From Rosa chinensis (Eukaryota > Streptophyta > Magnoliopsida > Rosales > Rosaceae), in the NCBI RefSeq assembly GCF_002994745.2, contig NC_037092.1, positions 15,243,501-15,307,500 of the forward strand: DNA of 64,000 nucleotides, written 5' to 3'. A program made the position numbers and the translations under genes. The notes under the pieces were generated by a model. The model made no database searches. It saw only the letters and a list, made by a program, of their open reading frames with translations, and was not told where the DNA came from. Shown in pieces: positions 9,441 through 21,169 of this stretch; within the stretch, counting starts at the first letter, position 1, and every line of letters starts with the position of its first letter.

Positions 9441-10899
9441 GGGGAAATGATCATTTACCTAATTTTAGCTTAAAAACTGCCCACTTGCTCCACTAACAGT
9501 TTTTTAACCTCATTTACCCAAAACACTCTAAGGGATTATTTTTCTATTACCCAATTAATTCTTTTTTTATTTTTTTTTATTTATTTATTTTTTTTTTTTA
9601 GACTTTTTGGCCCTCTCCTTCTTTCTCACTTAGAGAGAGAAGTCATCCTCCACCTTGCTGTGCTCCGGTGACCAGTGGCTGGCCGCGGTCTTCGGCGACC
9701 GGAATCCGGCAACCGATGACCTGAATCAGGCGACCGGCCACCGGAATCCGGCTACTGGACTGGTGATCGGATTCCGACGTCTGAATTTATTGCCCCCAAA
9801 TAATACCCAGTAATCATATTATTGCTCCCCAGTAACCATATTATTGCCTCCCAATAATCATATTATTGCCTCCATTAATCATATTATTGCCTCCATTAAT
9901 CATATTATTGCCCTCCAGTGAATTGCATAAACTCCCAAAACCATAATGAATACACTACAGTCACAATTGATCAATTTATATGCATATTATTGCCCCTCAA
10001 TACTCATATTATTGCCTCATAATAGACATGTATAACTACTCAATGAAGTTTTTTTTTCATTCTTCTTTCTTCTTTCCTTATATCCTTCTGCCAAATTTAC
10101 CAAAAAAAAAAAAACAGCCCAGAAACTATCTTGATGACATCAGCCCAACACCAAGCCATATCGGAGAAGAAAACGCATTCCGAACCGAATCCGACATAGC
10201 AACTATCCAAGCCATATCAGAAGAAGAGGAACCACAGATCGGAGAAGAAGAGGAACCACCGGTGGCTGAAGAAGACGACGTAGCCACGACCCGATCCGAA
10301 TCCGGTGAACGAAACGCAATCGGTCCAACCGAGCAGTCGTTGTCGATGGCGGGTCTGGTATGAGTCAAATGGCAGATGATTATTGGTTTTCGATGGTGGG
10401 TCCGGTCTGGGTCGAATGGCAGATGATTCGCTGCTGCTGGGATGCAATCGACCGGCTCGGGTCGGTGGTTGAACGCAGGAGAGGGAGTCGTCAGCGTCTG
10501 GGAGGTCGAGGTCAGCTTGTACAGGTGAGATCGAGGTCGTCTCTGGCGGCGGTGTGCAGGTGGACTCGTCGCCAATGCTAGGAGATGATTAGGTGGAGTC
10601 TTCGCCGGTGGGCTGGAATCGTCGTTGAGGCCACTGAGATCGTTGGTCGGGCTGGAGTCGTCGTCCTTGTCCTTGTCGGCATCGAGATGGCCGAAGTTAG
10701 ATGAACTGATGGAGTCTGGGTCAAATCTGGTGTATGGGTATGGATATGTGTATGGCGGAGAGAGAGAGTCTGATAGGAGGAGGAGAGAGAGAGAGGTGTT
10801 TGTAGTTTATTAATTAGATTGGGGGTAAAAATGTCACTTGGGTTTAAACTGGCTAAGTGGGAGTAAAAAACTCTCAGTGGAGTAAGTGGTCACGACCAC
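9441..10899. mobile_element. Non-autonomous Mutator-like element with 9-bp TSD
   Basis: The insert of 1459 bp is flanked by exact TATTTTTAA (9432-9440 and 10900-10908). The ends are degenerate inverted repeats: CCACTAACAGTTTTTTAACC near the left matches the complement of the sequence near 10842-10882. The left arm has about 28 extra bases. Both ends pass into CT/GA-rich subterminal DNA. Inside are CCGG-rich units (9660-9780) and about five ATTATTGCCTCC units (9790-9920). Open frames in 9980-10580 overlap on both strands and show no transposase or captured-gene motif, so no CDS is called. It is related to the arm at 1-446. Confidence 0.8.
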
Positions 10900-10908
10900 T
10901 ATTTTTAA

Positions 10909-11242
10909 CAATATTATTCATTTTTTAGTTAAATTTTAGCTAAAATATATAAAAAGTCATTTTAGTAAGTTAATTTTAAAATATGTATGCATCAGTTTTA
11001 TCTACTTTCGTTAGTTCTGAATTTCTATTTTTTTTTTAAATAAATAAAATAGTTTAAATGTATGTATAAGTTAGACAAAATAACTTTAAAAAATTATTTA
11101 AAATAACAAAAAATAATAGAAGAGTTTTAACTCGCTTTCTATATTTATTAGCCAAATAGATAAAAGTTAAAATGAGAAGAAGAAAAAATATGCTCTTTAA
11201 AATAATTAAGGAGCCAAAATAAAAATTTGATAAAGATGTCCT
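10909..11242. other. AT-rich spacer
   Basis: Very AT-rich DNA between the MULE and the retroposon. No feature seen. Confidence 0.5.
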
Positions 11243-11259
11243 AAGTTTGCTTAGTTTTA

Positions 11260-12390
11260 TAGCAAAAATGTGTCAGACCCTTTCTCGCATACCTAGCGCC
11301 AGCAACGGTGCTTCACAACCATGGAAGCCCTTGAGGCTTTCTCAACACTGAGCGCTCAAGCACTTGTTTCTAGTGGAGTCCACCGTGACCTCGATAAGGT
11401 GCAGCCCACTGCCCTCAACCCCTCAATCCCAAATCGGATCAGATGGATCTGCTTCTATTCTCCGGGACCAAGCGATGGGTGATCGCTGCTTAGGCCGGCG
11501 AAGCTGCTCATGGATTCCGATACGGATTTGGGATCTGGGCACTATGTGGTGGTTTCGATGCTTCTTTGCAGATCTGACATTGATGGTGCTGACCGGGATG
11601 TTCTGGTTTTCCTCGACATTGGAGGTTGGCGGCGTGATGCTGGCTGCAGTAGTGCGGGGTGGTGCAGTCGCTGCCGGACTTGGCTGCGAAGGATGGCGGT
11701 GAGGTGGAGAGGCGACGCAACAAGTCGGGGTTGGCTCCCGGTTTTGGTACATTATGGTGGCACCGGCGGGCAAACGACGCGACGTAGTGCTGGGCTTTGG
11801 GTGCCCATAGTGGTTGAGAGGCCCACGGTCATGGGTGTGGACTCTTGGGTGCAGTCATGGCCCATTCTTTTTTCTCAAGCTATTGGGTTTGGGACCCGGG
11901 TGGAATGGATGAGGGTATGGGCTTCCTAGACTTCTGGAGGCTTTACCTAATGTCCAGTATTTTAAGTAAGGAGACTGCTGTTATCATGCGCTCGATTGAT
12001 GTCGCAGATAGGCCAAGTTTTCCATTAGTTTTTAGTTTACTTTTCTTTCCTTGCAGATCAATGGAGAAAATTCTCAATGACTTCAAGGAGTCTTACTTGG
12101 GCTACTATACTGTAAACACCTCAATTGCGAGCATTGGCGAGCAGCATAGCCGGTTTTTAATGGACGAGGATAATCTACATCACTTTGTAGTTGCTTTGTT
12201 TTCTTATTTCTAGAAAGTGAGCTTCAACTTTGTAATCGAACAACCATTCCAACGAAATATGGTCTGTTCTGCCTTACATCAATATAACCTTAGTAGGTCA
12301 ATTTATGCTCCTGTGAATGTTCAGGATGCCCCTATAAACGATTGTAACCATCGTTGAGAATCAATATAAGTTTTATTTTATTCAAACAAA
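11260..12390 (+). mobile_element. Non-autonomous LINE-type retroposon with 17-bp TSD
   Basis: The 1131-bp insert lies between exact copies of AAGTTTGCTTAGTTTTA (11243-11259 and 12391-12407) and ends in an A-rich tail (ATTCAAACAAAAA). The 5' half is GC-rich relative to the surroundings. No reverse transcriptase, endonuclease or gag-like domain could be read in any frame. The longest frames (112-139 aa) overlap one another on both strands and look accidental. It has the same architecture as the 4492-5467 insert, but the 3' tails differ, so it may belong to another family. Confidence 0.75.
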
Positions 12391-12407
12391 AAGTTTGCTT
12401 AGTTTTA

Positions 12408-13600
12408 AAAATTAAAATAAATATTCAATGAATATGCACCGAATTATTACATAATTTTTTTTTATAACATTTCGCTGAAGTTTTTAAATTCTTTAATACC
12501 ATTGGACCAAAATAACCTAAACAACAAGTTTGGGATTCGAAAATTTGATGAAGACCAACAAGTTCCACCGAGTTGAGTGAGTTTTGAATGGTCTTACGTT
12601 CTAGTGCCAATCATATCATTGAAATTATTTTAATCACAAAGTCAAAAATATGATCAAACAATGAAAGAAAATTAAGTCTACGATGTAATTTGGACCTTCC
12701 ATCATGAATTATATGTAAACCGGCCCCCCTAAAAGTTGTCAGGTCACAATGGGTGGAGGTTCTGCACGGCATTGAAGTCCAAGTTCCTGATCTCTCCTTT
12801 CTAGTCTAAAGTGGCCAGAATATAGCATAAGAATAACAGGAAAACTCATATTTTGGGAAAGGAAAAGAAAGTCTAATTTAATTGAAAGAAATGTTTAGAG
12901 ATGTCTGCTCCGTCCAATGGCTTTGTGTATTTGTGTTATAGGCCTTTTTGGGTAGACTAAAGATCTTCCCATATCAACTTTCTCAGTATGTATAATAACC
13001 ATTTAGGTTAGAATAGTGTTGCAAGAACTAGTATAGGATGTGATGCTTTCATTTGCTAGTATTTTTGACGCAACTTCTAACTTTTTTTTTTAGTTTTGTA
13101 TATTGAAGAATAAATCTTGTTTTCTGATAATAGATTTTGAAATGCCACAAGCTAGTATGCACTGATATTATTTTCTATTGTTTGGTCTAAAATAAATATG
13201 GGCCTATATTCTAGTGATTATTCTTAGTAGTTCTATGATTATTAGACAACATTATTCCTTAAACTCGAAAGCAAGACATTGTGTTATTGAGAGCGTACTG
13301 AAGTTTCTTTTAAGACATTTTGTTGGACGCACTATTTCTACCCTAAAGAAGAGCAAAATGGATAAAGTTGGGGGCACCGTGGCTCAAAGAGAAACACATT
13401 GATACAGTGTCGAACTCTATTTCTGTTTCAAACGTATATTGACACAACCAAAGCTCATTATCTTTATGATTAGTTAAATTATTAATATAATAAGACAATG
13501 ATTGTGAAAATTTTGTATTGCATTCTTTACAGTTTTGTTGATGCGGAACATAGAAAAAGGTAGTGGGCGATTAAACTCCTCGCCTGTGAAATAGAATCTT
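12408..13600. other. Intergenic, nothing recognised
   Basis: AT-rich DNA with only short, motif-free open frames. Confidence 0.5.
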
Positions 13601-13879
13601 TTCCTAAAATTAACAAACCCCAAGCTTTGCATTTGAATTCTAGTATGTTTCATGTCTCTCAAATACAATTTCATTGTTCTCATATTTTTCGAGAAGGAAG
13701 TCAAGTTACAGATGCTCTGACAAATGTCAGTTTAAATTCTTCAAATTTGGGTTATTGGGATTCAGTCCCCCATTTTTTTGTGGACCTTTTTTCATCAAGA
13801 TCAACTTGGCTTACCTTATTTTCATTTTCTTCACTAAGTTTTATTCATTCAATGCTACACGCCTCCAAAGCTCCTTATT
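13601..13879 (+). pseudogene. LINE RNase H-like domain fragment
   Basis: The frame reads SHIFREGSQVTDALTNVSLNS then YWDSVPHFFVDLF. This is the C-terminal end of the RNase H-like domain (RVT_3 type) that closes ORF2 in plant LINEs, where the consensus is close to HIYREGNxxADxLA. Only the last part survives, with no upstream reverse transcriptase in frame. It is a relic and hosts the next insert. Confidence 0.65.
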
Positions 13880-14156
13880 GTTATGCAGGTCGTTTGTTTT
13901 TTTATTTGCTGACACTTTATTTAGAGATCAAAAAATGTTGTACTAAAGTTTCGATCAGTTAATAACATGGTACTTGCCCCTGCCAATACCCAAAGTGATG
14001 ATAAGATCATAAGAGTAGGAATACTGTCACACTAGAATGGACCACACAAATAGGAATTCCTTTTCCAACTTTGCTATTATAAATTCTTTATGTGGGTCAT
14101 TTGTTTTTTATTTGGTGACACTTTGTTTAGGGATCCCCAAAAAAAAAAAAAAAAAC
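13880..14156 (+). mobile_element. Short retroposon with near-exact 19-bp TSD
   Basis: A 277-bp insert ending in a poly-A run (14139-14155) lies between GCCTCCAAAGCTCCTTATT (13861-13879) and the same word with one mismatch (14157-14175). It contains two copies of a ~45-bp block including TGACACTTT-TTTAG-GATC, one near each end. It is probably SINE-like or a 5'-truncated LINE tail. No Pol III boxes were seen. Confidence 0.6.
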
Positions 14157-14578
14157 GCCACCAAAGCTCCTTATTCTAGTGACACTCTCTCTTTCTAATA
14201 AATGGAGGTCTGCTCCTTTTGATTAAATTTTTTTTTTTTTAGCTCATGCATGCGCCAATCCAAGATGGGTTGCCAATTAGTGCCTCAACTTCCTTTTTCT
14301 CCTACAACAATAAGTACTTTAGTTCCAAGTAGATCCTAGTCATTGTTCGATCATTAAGATTTTAAAGCCTAATTAAATCCCTAACCTTTTTAGTAACACA
14401 CAATGTCGTCATTTGGCTTCATTAACCACACACTTGGCTATCCCACTTCACCTTTCTAACAATGGAATTCAATTCCATGTCGCCATTTTTACACCAAACC
14501 CTTTGCTTTCCCAAACCCTCCTACATATACGTAGTAAGCAATAGACCATTTCATCAAACACCTTCTTTACTGAAAGCC

Positions 14579-16402
14579 ATGAGAAAGCTTACTCTATCTT
14601 CCACTCTTCTTCTTCTTTTGCTGTTCGTCCCCATCTTGGTTTCTGCAGAATGTACCCGCAGTGATGAATCCCAAGGCCGCGACAAGGGGGAGGCTCTCAA
14701 GTTCAAGCTAGTTGCAATAAGTTCAATCCTCATAGCCAGTGCTATTGGTGTCTGTCTCCCAATGTTGGGCAAGAAAATCCCAACTTTGCGTCCTGAAAAT
14801 GATATTTTCTTCATGATCAAAGCCTTTGCAGCCGGTGTGATACTAGCCACCGGGTTCATCCATGTCTTGCCGGATGCATTTGAAAGCTTAACAAGCCCCT
14901 GCCTCAGCCAAAGGCCATGGGGGGATTTCCCGTTCACCGGCTTCATTGCAATGCTTTCGGCTATAGGGACGATGATGATCGACACCTTTGCTACTAGCTA
15001 TTATAGAAGATCACATTTCAATAAAGCACTGCCAGTGAAAGATGACCAAGAAATGAATGGCGTGCATGATGGTCATGTTCATGTTCATACTCATGCCACA
15101 CATGGCCACGCCCATGGATCGGACGCGATAGTCTTGGAGGATTCATCGTCTTCTTTCGAGCTCGTCAGGCGACGAATAATATCACAGGTAGAATTGCTTA
15201 GCAATTTAGTTGGCTATATTCAATATTTTGGAGGTATATTTTGTTGGGTAGGTTCAATCTGTTCTTTCCTGTTTCCTCTGTTTCTATTAGTATTTATCTG
15301 ATTCAAGAAACAGAAGCCTACTGACTCCATGAAAAAGGATTCCAGAACTTCTGCTCTATTCTCTTTGGTTTTCATGTTTTATATGATGATGACCAATCTT
15401 CATTGGTTATGAACTAAATTCCATTCATTTCTCATATTGTTTATGTGTGCTAATTTCATTTTCTTGGTCTTTTTGTAGGTCCTGGAGCTTGGGATTGTGG
15501 TTCATTCTGTAATCATTGGAGTATCTTTAGGTGCCTCTCAGAGTCCCAAGACAATCAAGCCTCTAGTTGCAGCGCTGACATTCCATCAATTTTTTGAAGG
15601 CATGGGCCTTGGCGGTTGCATCTGCCAGGTATTTTCAATCTCCTCCGAAGATGATTTATCCAATAATTATCCTATCATTTTAAACATATCATCATCCTTC
15701 ATATGTGATATGCAAGATTATGATGCAAGAAATCTTTTCTATGCTTACCAACCGTAAGTGTTCTTAGTTCTTACCAATGCACATAGAAATTTTTAGTGCT
15801 CAAAAGTGCAGAGACCTTATAGGCTCAACATATTTTGGCCAATATTCGTATGTCTTGCTTATCTTTGTAGGGTCCAATTGTATTTCATGGTACTGTACCC
15901 ACCTCACTTCAGTCTACAGAGTCTCACATCAGTGATCAGTGCACCATTTGTTGAAAGTCAAAACATTAGTCTCAGTGCAGTGGATGTCGTTTCATTCAGT
16001 CTGATCCTATGTTTGTATTTCTTAGGTTATTATTGTGTTTAACTGTTTATGTCCACAGTTACGTTGTTAAATGCTCAATTTTAATTGTTCGTGCAGGCTA
16101 ACTTCAAGTCGAAGGCCATTGCAACTATGGTACTTTTCTTCTCCCTCACCACCCCAATTGGAATAGCTGTTGGAATGGGGGTGTCAAGTTTTTACAAGGA
16201 GAATAGCAGTGCTGCTCTGATTGTGGAAGGAGCATTCAACTCTGCTTCAGCTGGGATCCTAATCTACATGGCTCTGGTTGACCTTCTAGCAGCTGACTTT
16301 ATGAATCCTAGAATGCAGAGTAACCTTAGGATCCAGCTTGGGGCTAATCTTTCACTTGTTTTAGGGTCAGGATGTATGTCTCTCTTGGCCAAATGGGCAT
16401 GA
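14579..16402 (+). CDS. ZIP family zinc/iron transporter, three exons
   Basis: Exons 14579-15187, 15479-15628 and 16097-16402 join in frame to 354 residues, a normal length for plant ZIPs. Both introns have GT-AG ends. ZIP proteins import Zn, Fe or Mn across the plasma or organelle membrane. The ATG at 14579 is preferred over an upstream in-frame ATG at 14462 because it starts directly with a signal peptide (residues 1-23, Leu-rich, ending VSA). Eight membrane segments are expected; segments 1-3 (about 43-65, 78-98, 119-140) are followed by a His-rich cytosolic loop with about eight His (163-179), the usual metal-binding loop. The ZIP signature in segment 4 reads [14 protein letters not shown] (His212), and segment 5 carries [11 protein letters not shown] (His239, Glu243). 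These are the transport-site residues. The sequence is closest in feel to the ZIP1/3/5/8 group. The substrate cannot be fixed from sequence. Confidence 0.93.
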
Positions 16403-16659
16403 ATGCTTAAATGCAATTAGGGCTAGATGCCTAGATGGATGGTACATGGATTGAAGGGAATATGTCCCCTCTTAGGCTTCTCTATGAATTCTCATTTTGA
16501 AATCTTGTGGGGAACTTGGCATTTGCCCATTATGTCACTGAATCAACCCAATGCTTTCACTCGTGTCAAAGTTTAAAGACTTAAAGGCATATAACAGCTA
16601 TTTTAATTCAATAACATAGGAAAATGTATAGCTTAATCTAGTTTAAAATGATAGAGTTG

Positions 16660-17130
16660 CACACTTGCACATGTTTAGGGAGAAAAGGTTTTAAAATAGG
16701 ATTCTCCACACTCACAATAAATATATATAAGCACCGAAATTATAATTTAATAAAAATGTGAAGAATATGCGTTCACATCTCATTAAAATGCTCCCAACCG
16801 ACAATTTATGAGGTCATCATCCAATTATGTCAATATCATTTGTAAAGTAATATTTTTGAAGATTTTATAACTATAAAGTATAAATTCTATAGATTGTCAC
16901 ATATCACTTCAAATTTCAATCCTCCCACGTTTTGTTTTGTGTCAACATAAATCCACTCATAACTTCTAAAATGAATTGTTAGCAAATTCCTTACAATGGA
17001 CATACCTAACAAATTTTCAGGATGTTTTAGCTTCCTTCAATATCTTATTGAATTTACAAATTATTCTTTATCAATTTTTTCATAAATTTTTTACTTATGG
17101 CCACTAGAAAATAATAACATTTTAAAGGAG
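16660..17130. repeat. Uncharacterised dispersed repeat
   Basis: The stretch around 16780-16910 aligns with 48340-48398 plus 50088-50190 (shared words CATTAAAAT-CTC and CAATTT-GGTCAT, then a GAGATTTTGAAACT-like block). The second copy is split by the ORF1-only LINE. The ends are not defined. Confidence 0.45.
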
Positions 17131-17237
17131 AAGTCACATATGGCGAACTATATGTATTCAAAATCACACAGTATATATTATTCAAAAATAAATAAATCAC
17201 ACAGTATATATAAAAACGTAGCTGAGTTAATATGTCA

Positions 17238-17770
17238 CACTAGTATGTGACAAGAAAGATGGGATTGGTTGGGTTAAGATTAACTCGGATGGTGCTTGGA
17301 AGCATGAGAAGGGTGTTGGAGGTTTTGATGCTATTTTTCATGACTTCAAAGGTCGTGTTCTTGGTGCTTTTGCTCTCAACACTGACATTCCTAGTTCTAT
17401 AGCAGTGGAGGTTAATTATGGCAGTTATAACGGCTATTGAACTTACTTGGGTAAATTATTGGAAACACATTTGGTTAGATGTTGACTCGTCACTTGTGCT
17501 AGACTACCTATGTTCTTCTTTGCTTATACATTGGCAACTTCGTGTTCATTGGCTTAATTGTTTAAGTTGCATCTTAAATAGGACATTTCGGTCTTCTCAT
17601 ATTTTCTGAAAAAAAAATAATAATAACAGATGCTTTGACTAATTACGGTACGTTATTAACTTAACTAATTTGGTGGGATGTGCCTCCTCTTGTTTTATTA
17701 TATTGTAATAGTGATCTTTTGAGGAAGACTCACTTTCGATTTTTCTAGTTTGGTCACCCTCACTTGTTAT
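17238..17770 (+). pseudogene. LINE RNase H-like domain, broken
   Basis: Translation gives GWVKINSDGAWK, then VGGFDAIFHDFKGRVLGAF, then after a frame break AVITAIELTW, WLDVDSSLVL, DALTNYG and WWDVPP. This is the order of a plant LINE/non-LTR RNase H domain (RVT_3), with the catalytic Asp in the INSDGA motif. At least one stop and one frameshift disrupt it. Nothing upstream reads as reverse transcriptase. Confidence 0.75.
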
Positions 17771-17817
17771 TCTCTTTTTCTTTGGTTAGTCAATCTAGTG
17801 TAGGTGTTAGGGAGGTT

Positions 17818-18310
17818 TTTTTGGATAACGAAAGTCATTCATTAAGGGACAAGGCCCAAGGAGCCCAGGAATAACTGAAAGGGAGAATAACTCGTCCACG
17901 CCGGACATACAAACAGGAAAGTCTTTCTGGGTTTCTAGACAATTACCCATCGCTCCATTGGAGGAGGGCAAGGTAATCCATCAATCCTCAACACACCAGT
18001 CAAAGATGGTGGTGGCTGGTTAGCCCATCGCAGAGGAACCACCGAATGGCAAGCGAAGCTGCATTGTGAGCAGCTCCATTCGCTTCACGGGGAACCCAGT
18101 CCCAAGAGGAACAATCAAAGAAGGTGCAGCGCCTCCTTATCTGAGAGCAAAGCTTCGGATTCAGCTATTGCCGCCGAAGAGCAAGTAGCTGGGATAGCAG
18201 AGCTACCAAGGGAGGATCCCAAATGGTCTCTAATGATGACTCCCAGTCCAGCCGAATTCGGGGCTACCCAAGCTGCATCACAGTTAACCTTTGTAAAATT
18301 GCTCCTCTGT
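17818..18310 (-). pseudogene. LINE 3' end with RNase H fragment
   Basis: The minus strand reads FTKVNCDAAWVAPNSAGLGV and VIIRDHLGSSLGSS, the N-terminal half of an RVT_3 RNase H domain. It is followed by decayed sequence containing WDWVPREANGAAHNAASLA, then a 3' UTR-like stretch ending in a run of A's (poly-T at 17818-17825 on the plus strand). It lies convergent to the fragment at 17238-17770, so these are two different insertions. Confidence 0.7.
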
Positions 18311-18763
18311 TTCACTCCTCTTTCAGGGGAAAAAAAAAGGAAAAAAAAAGATGGGATTGGTCGGTAGTTGGTTGACTTGACCTGGTTCATACAAACATCG
18401 AAGTATCGAACCCACCAATTTGAGGTTCGATGGTTGACTTTGCTCTTTCTCAGGTTGACAATCTCAACGTTCTCTGGGACTTGCTCCAAAGGCCCTTCTT
18501 CATTCCAAACAAAAACTACCCATTTTCTCTATCACCTTGATCACACTTTCTCAGTTTGTCAGTTCTCAGAGTCGCAATACCATATTCTAGTCGCCGAGTC
18601 CATTAACCTGGTGAGTTTCTTGATCACTGTCTCACTTTGTTTCTGACTTTCTCTTAGCGTTTTATGAGTTGGGGATTGGATTGTCTATATGCTTCCTGTT
18701 ATCTGCTGAATCTGTTGAAATACGAGTTTGTGAAATTTGTCCAAGTTTGCTGAGGAATTGGTG

Positions 18764-20059
18764 ATGAATATTACTAATATCAATGAACTTCCTTACGTTT
18801 TATTGGGTGAAATCATTTCTCGACTTGCTTGCTATAAATTAATTTTTCAATGCAAGTGTGTGTCCAAGCGTTGGTGTACTTTCATCTCCGAACCTTATTT
18901 CATTGGCCGTTTTCTCCGTGTCCAAATTGATAAACAAATCCCAACAATGGCCACTCTGATAAACATTAGAGGGGAGGAATTACATGACAGAATGTCTTCC
19001 TTGTCATCCTCGATGCGGCTAACTCAGTTGTTGAAAAGACTCGTGAGTTTCCACGGTTTCAAAGTAGAGCCAATTGTTGTAGCCACTTATAATGACTTAG
19101 TTCTGTGCTGTGCACCTCTTAATAATCAAAGTAATTACTACATCTGCAATCCGTACACCATGCAATGGGTGGCTCTGCCTCCCCCACCTACTCAGTTTCC
19201 GGTTACAGCAAAAGTAGTGGGAATCATCTGTGATACTCCGTATTATAACTACTATAAGGAAGACGCAGGGAAGAGGCAGATCATACAGCTTAATGCGGAC
19301 TACAAGTGCAAAGTTATCAGACTTCTTAGCTCTTATGAGTATCCTAAGAACTACAAGTGCAAGGTGGAGATCTTCTCTTCCGAGACCGGTGAATGGAGCG
19401 AGACAGTTATAATTTCCCCTAAACCTTGGTATCATATCTATAGCAGTATTGCTCACAATGGAGTGTTGTATCACTTGTGTCAATCAACTGATTCTAGGAC
19501 CTGTCTTGCTGGGTTGGATCCTTTCATGATAATGAACAAAATCACGAACAGTACTACTGGCAATGGTGTTGATCATTATAAATGTTGTCATGTAGAAATG
19601 GATACAACCGTGGTAGGCGGCTTCAGTGGAGATTACTGTGTTGTCAGTGAACGGTCTCTGCGGATTTCCTACTTTGACTGGGATACATTCAGTGTATATG
19701 TTTGGGACTTAAAAGAAGCAGAAGAAGAAGAATGTCACGCTGAGGTGGTCATAGAAGGAACTGGAAAACTGTGTTGGAAACACACGGGGGTTTTTTCACT
19801 AGACCGAGATATAGCTCCAGATGAATCATCAGTATCAGTGTTTGAGCTGATAGCTATCGATCCAAATAATGATGATATATTGTATCTAAATATTAATGGA
19901 GACCTTGTGATGAGCAATATTCAAACAAGAAAGTGGTCCGTACTAGTTAGAGAGAGTCAAATCATCGATTCTCACTTCTTCCAGTTACAGCTCCCACTGT
20001 GGCCAACACCAATTCCTAAACTACCACAGCATGCCAATGGTGGAGGAACTAGCAGCTAG
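18764..20059 (+). CDS. F-box protein, single exon
   Basis: A 431-residue intronless frame. The first ATG is at 18764; the open frame continues upstream only without ATG. Residues about 7-50 (INELPYVLLGEIISRL...CVSKRWCTFISEPYF) form an F-box, which recruits substrates to SCF ubiquitin ligases through SKP1. The rest has the layout of plant F-box-associated proteins: a conserved LVLCCAPLN-type strand near residue 110, ICNPYTMQWVALPPPP near 130, and later repeats such as VEIFSSETGEWSE and CVVSERSLRISYFDWDTFSVYVWDL that suggest a beta-propeller-like FBA/Kelch-related substrate domain. An acidic patch (KEAEEEECHAE) lies near residue 328. The substrate is unknown. No lesion is seen. Its 3' side is followed by relics of a polygalacturonase upstream region. 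Confidence 0.88.
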   Translation: MNITNINELPYVLLGEIISRLACYKLIFQCKCVSKRWCTFISEPYFIGRFLRVQIDKQIPTMATLINIRGEELHDRMSSLSSSMRLTQLLKRLVSFHGFKVEPIVVATYNDLVLCCAPLNNQSNYYICNPYTMQWVALPPPPTQFPVTAKVVGIICDTPYYNYYKEDAGKRQIIQLNADYKCKVIRLLSSYEYPKNYKCKVEIFSSETGEWSETVIISPKPWYHIYSSIAHNGVLYHLCQSTDSRTCLAGLDPFMIMNKITNSTTGNGVDHYKCCHVEMDTTVVGGFSGDYCVVSERSLRISYFDWDTFSVYVWDLKEAEEEECHAEVVIEGTGKLCWKHTGVFSLDRDIAPDESSVSVFELIAIDPNNDDILYLNINGDLVMSNIQTRKWSVLVRESQIIDSHFFQLQLPLWPTPIPKLPQHANGGGTSS

Positions 20060-20279
20060 CTAACTAGCGAAAATATTACAACAATTGAAGTACTATATAT
20101 CTAATTAAACTTCGTATTATCAAAATTATATGGATGATGATAGATGTTGATCAACAGTGATTTAAGTGTTTCTTATTGTTGTTTGTTGTGTATGTGAGGA
20201 GCACTTCCAAGTTTGAATTATTATATATGCAATCACCGGATATTTATTCATGTGCTCAATTTATTTACTTCGTCATGAA

Positions 20280-20400
20280 TTGGTATGCCACGATCATTAC
20301 GTGCTTTGACCCTAATAAATCTGCTAGGTTTCACATGTAAATAACGTACTTCAATTCATCCCAAAATCTTTTTCAGCAGCTAGTAAATTGTACAGCGATA
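20280..20400. repeat. Relic of polygalacturonase upstream DNA
   Basis: TGGTATGCCACGATCATTACGT and a CCAAAATCTTTT-CAGCA block match 41859-41945 upstream of the intact polygalacturonase in the same order and orientation. This stretch appears to be the far-upstream part of the duplicated locus belonging to the broken gene at 34170. Confidence 0.55.
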
Positions 20401-20490
20401 ATAAGCTTACCCCGGCGCCCTAAGCTACTTATAGTCAAGATGATCTATATCCATAAGCGCTTAGGTCTAGGTTCCATAGGTAGGGTATTA

Positions 20491-20878
20491 TGACGCAGTC
20501 GGAAAGTAACCCTAGGTTTACAAGTAATAAACCTAAAACAAGGATTCTGGAGTCCACCAGAAATAAATGAGAAAACTTTCAATTTGATTGATAATATGAT
20601 AAGAGATAGGTTCTGCAGCCGTTTAAGGTTGCTTATATATGAGAAAAGGAACTCGGACTAACAATGAAACCCTAAAGCCCACGGGTAAAAACAAAACAAA
20701 TCCAAAACAAACTAGAAAACCGAAAATTTTGAAAAATAGTAAATTGCAGTGTTGAGGCCCTAAACGACCCCGAAAGCCTGAAAAAGACCACACATCGTGG
20801 CAAAGCAACGAGTTTTGTTCCTGGCGTTGTTCCCTTTCCGGAAAGGTATAGCAATTACTATTCGGACATCGAATGTCA
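20491..20878 (-). mobile_element. Ty3/gypsy 3' LTR (approximate limits)
   Basis: Lies directly 3' of a gypsy pol end on the minus strand. It runs from TG (20878 side) to CA (20491 side) and contains a CATATATAAGC TATA-type motif on the minus strand near 20632-20641, as expected for an LTR promoter. The left half and 5' LTR of the element are absent. Confidence 0.5.
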
Positions 20879-21165
20879 AAGTTGCAGCAAACCGGGTTTT
20901 CCTCCTTTTCCATGATCGAGTTGTTCTTCAATTCTTATCGCCATTCGCTCTACATTAGTCTCCTCCACCTCCGAAAAACTCGACCCCGAGCTCTCTTCAG
21001 GATAAAGAACATCATCTTCACGAAACTCATGCAGATCAGCAACATTAAAGGTGTTAGAAATGCCCATGGAATCAGGAAGTGCAACAACATAAACATTGTC
21101 GTACGTTGATCTTCTTCAACACCTTAAAAGGTCCATATTTTCTTGGCTTCAATCAGACAACCACT
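20879..21165 (-). pseudogene. Ty3/gypsy integrase C-terminal end
   Basis: The minus strand reads RKYGPFKVLKKI, then after a frame change VALPDSMGISNTFNVADLHEF and EDDVLYPEESS. This is the typical end of gypsy polyproteins (the KxGPF-I tail, then an NVADL motif and a short acidic tail). It has at least one frameshift and no upstream pol, so it is a truncated remnant. Confidence 0.75.
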
Positions 21166-21169
21166 ACAC

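Noticed and set aside
9980..10581. Overlapping frames of 76-149 aa in the MULE
   Set aside because: They overlap on both strands, are low in complexity and show no transposase or captured host exon.
14462..14578. N-terminal extension of the ZIP protein
   Set aside because: It would bury the signal peptide 39 residues in. The second in-frame ATG starts directly with the Leu-rich leader.
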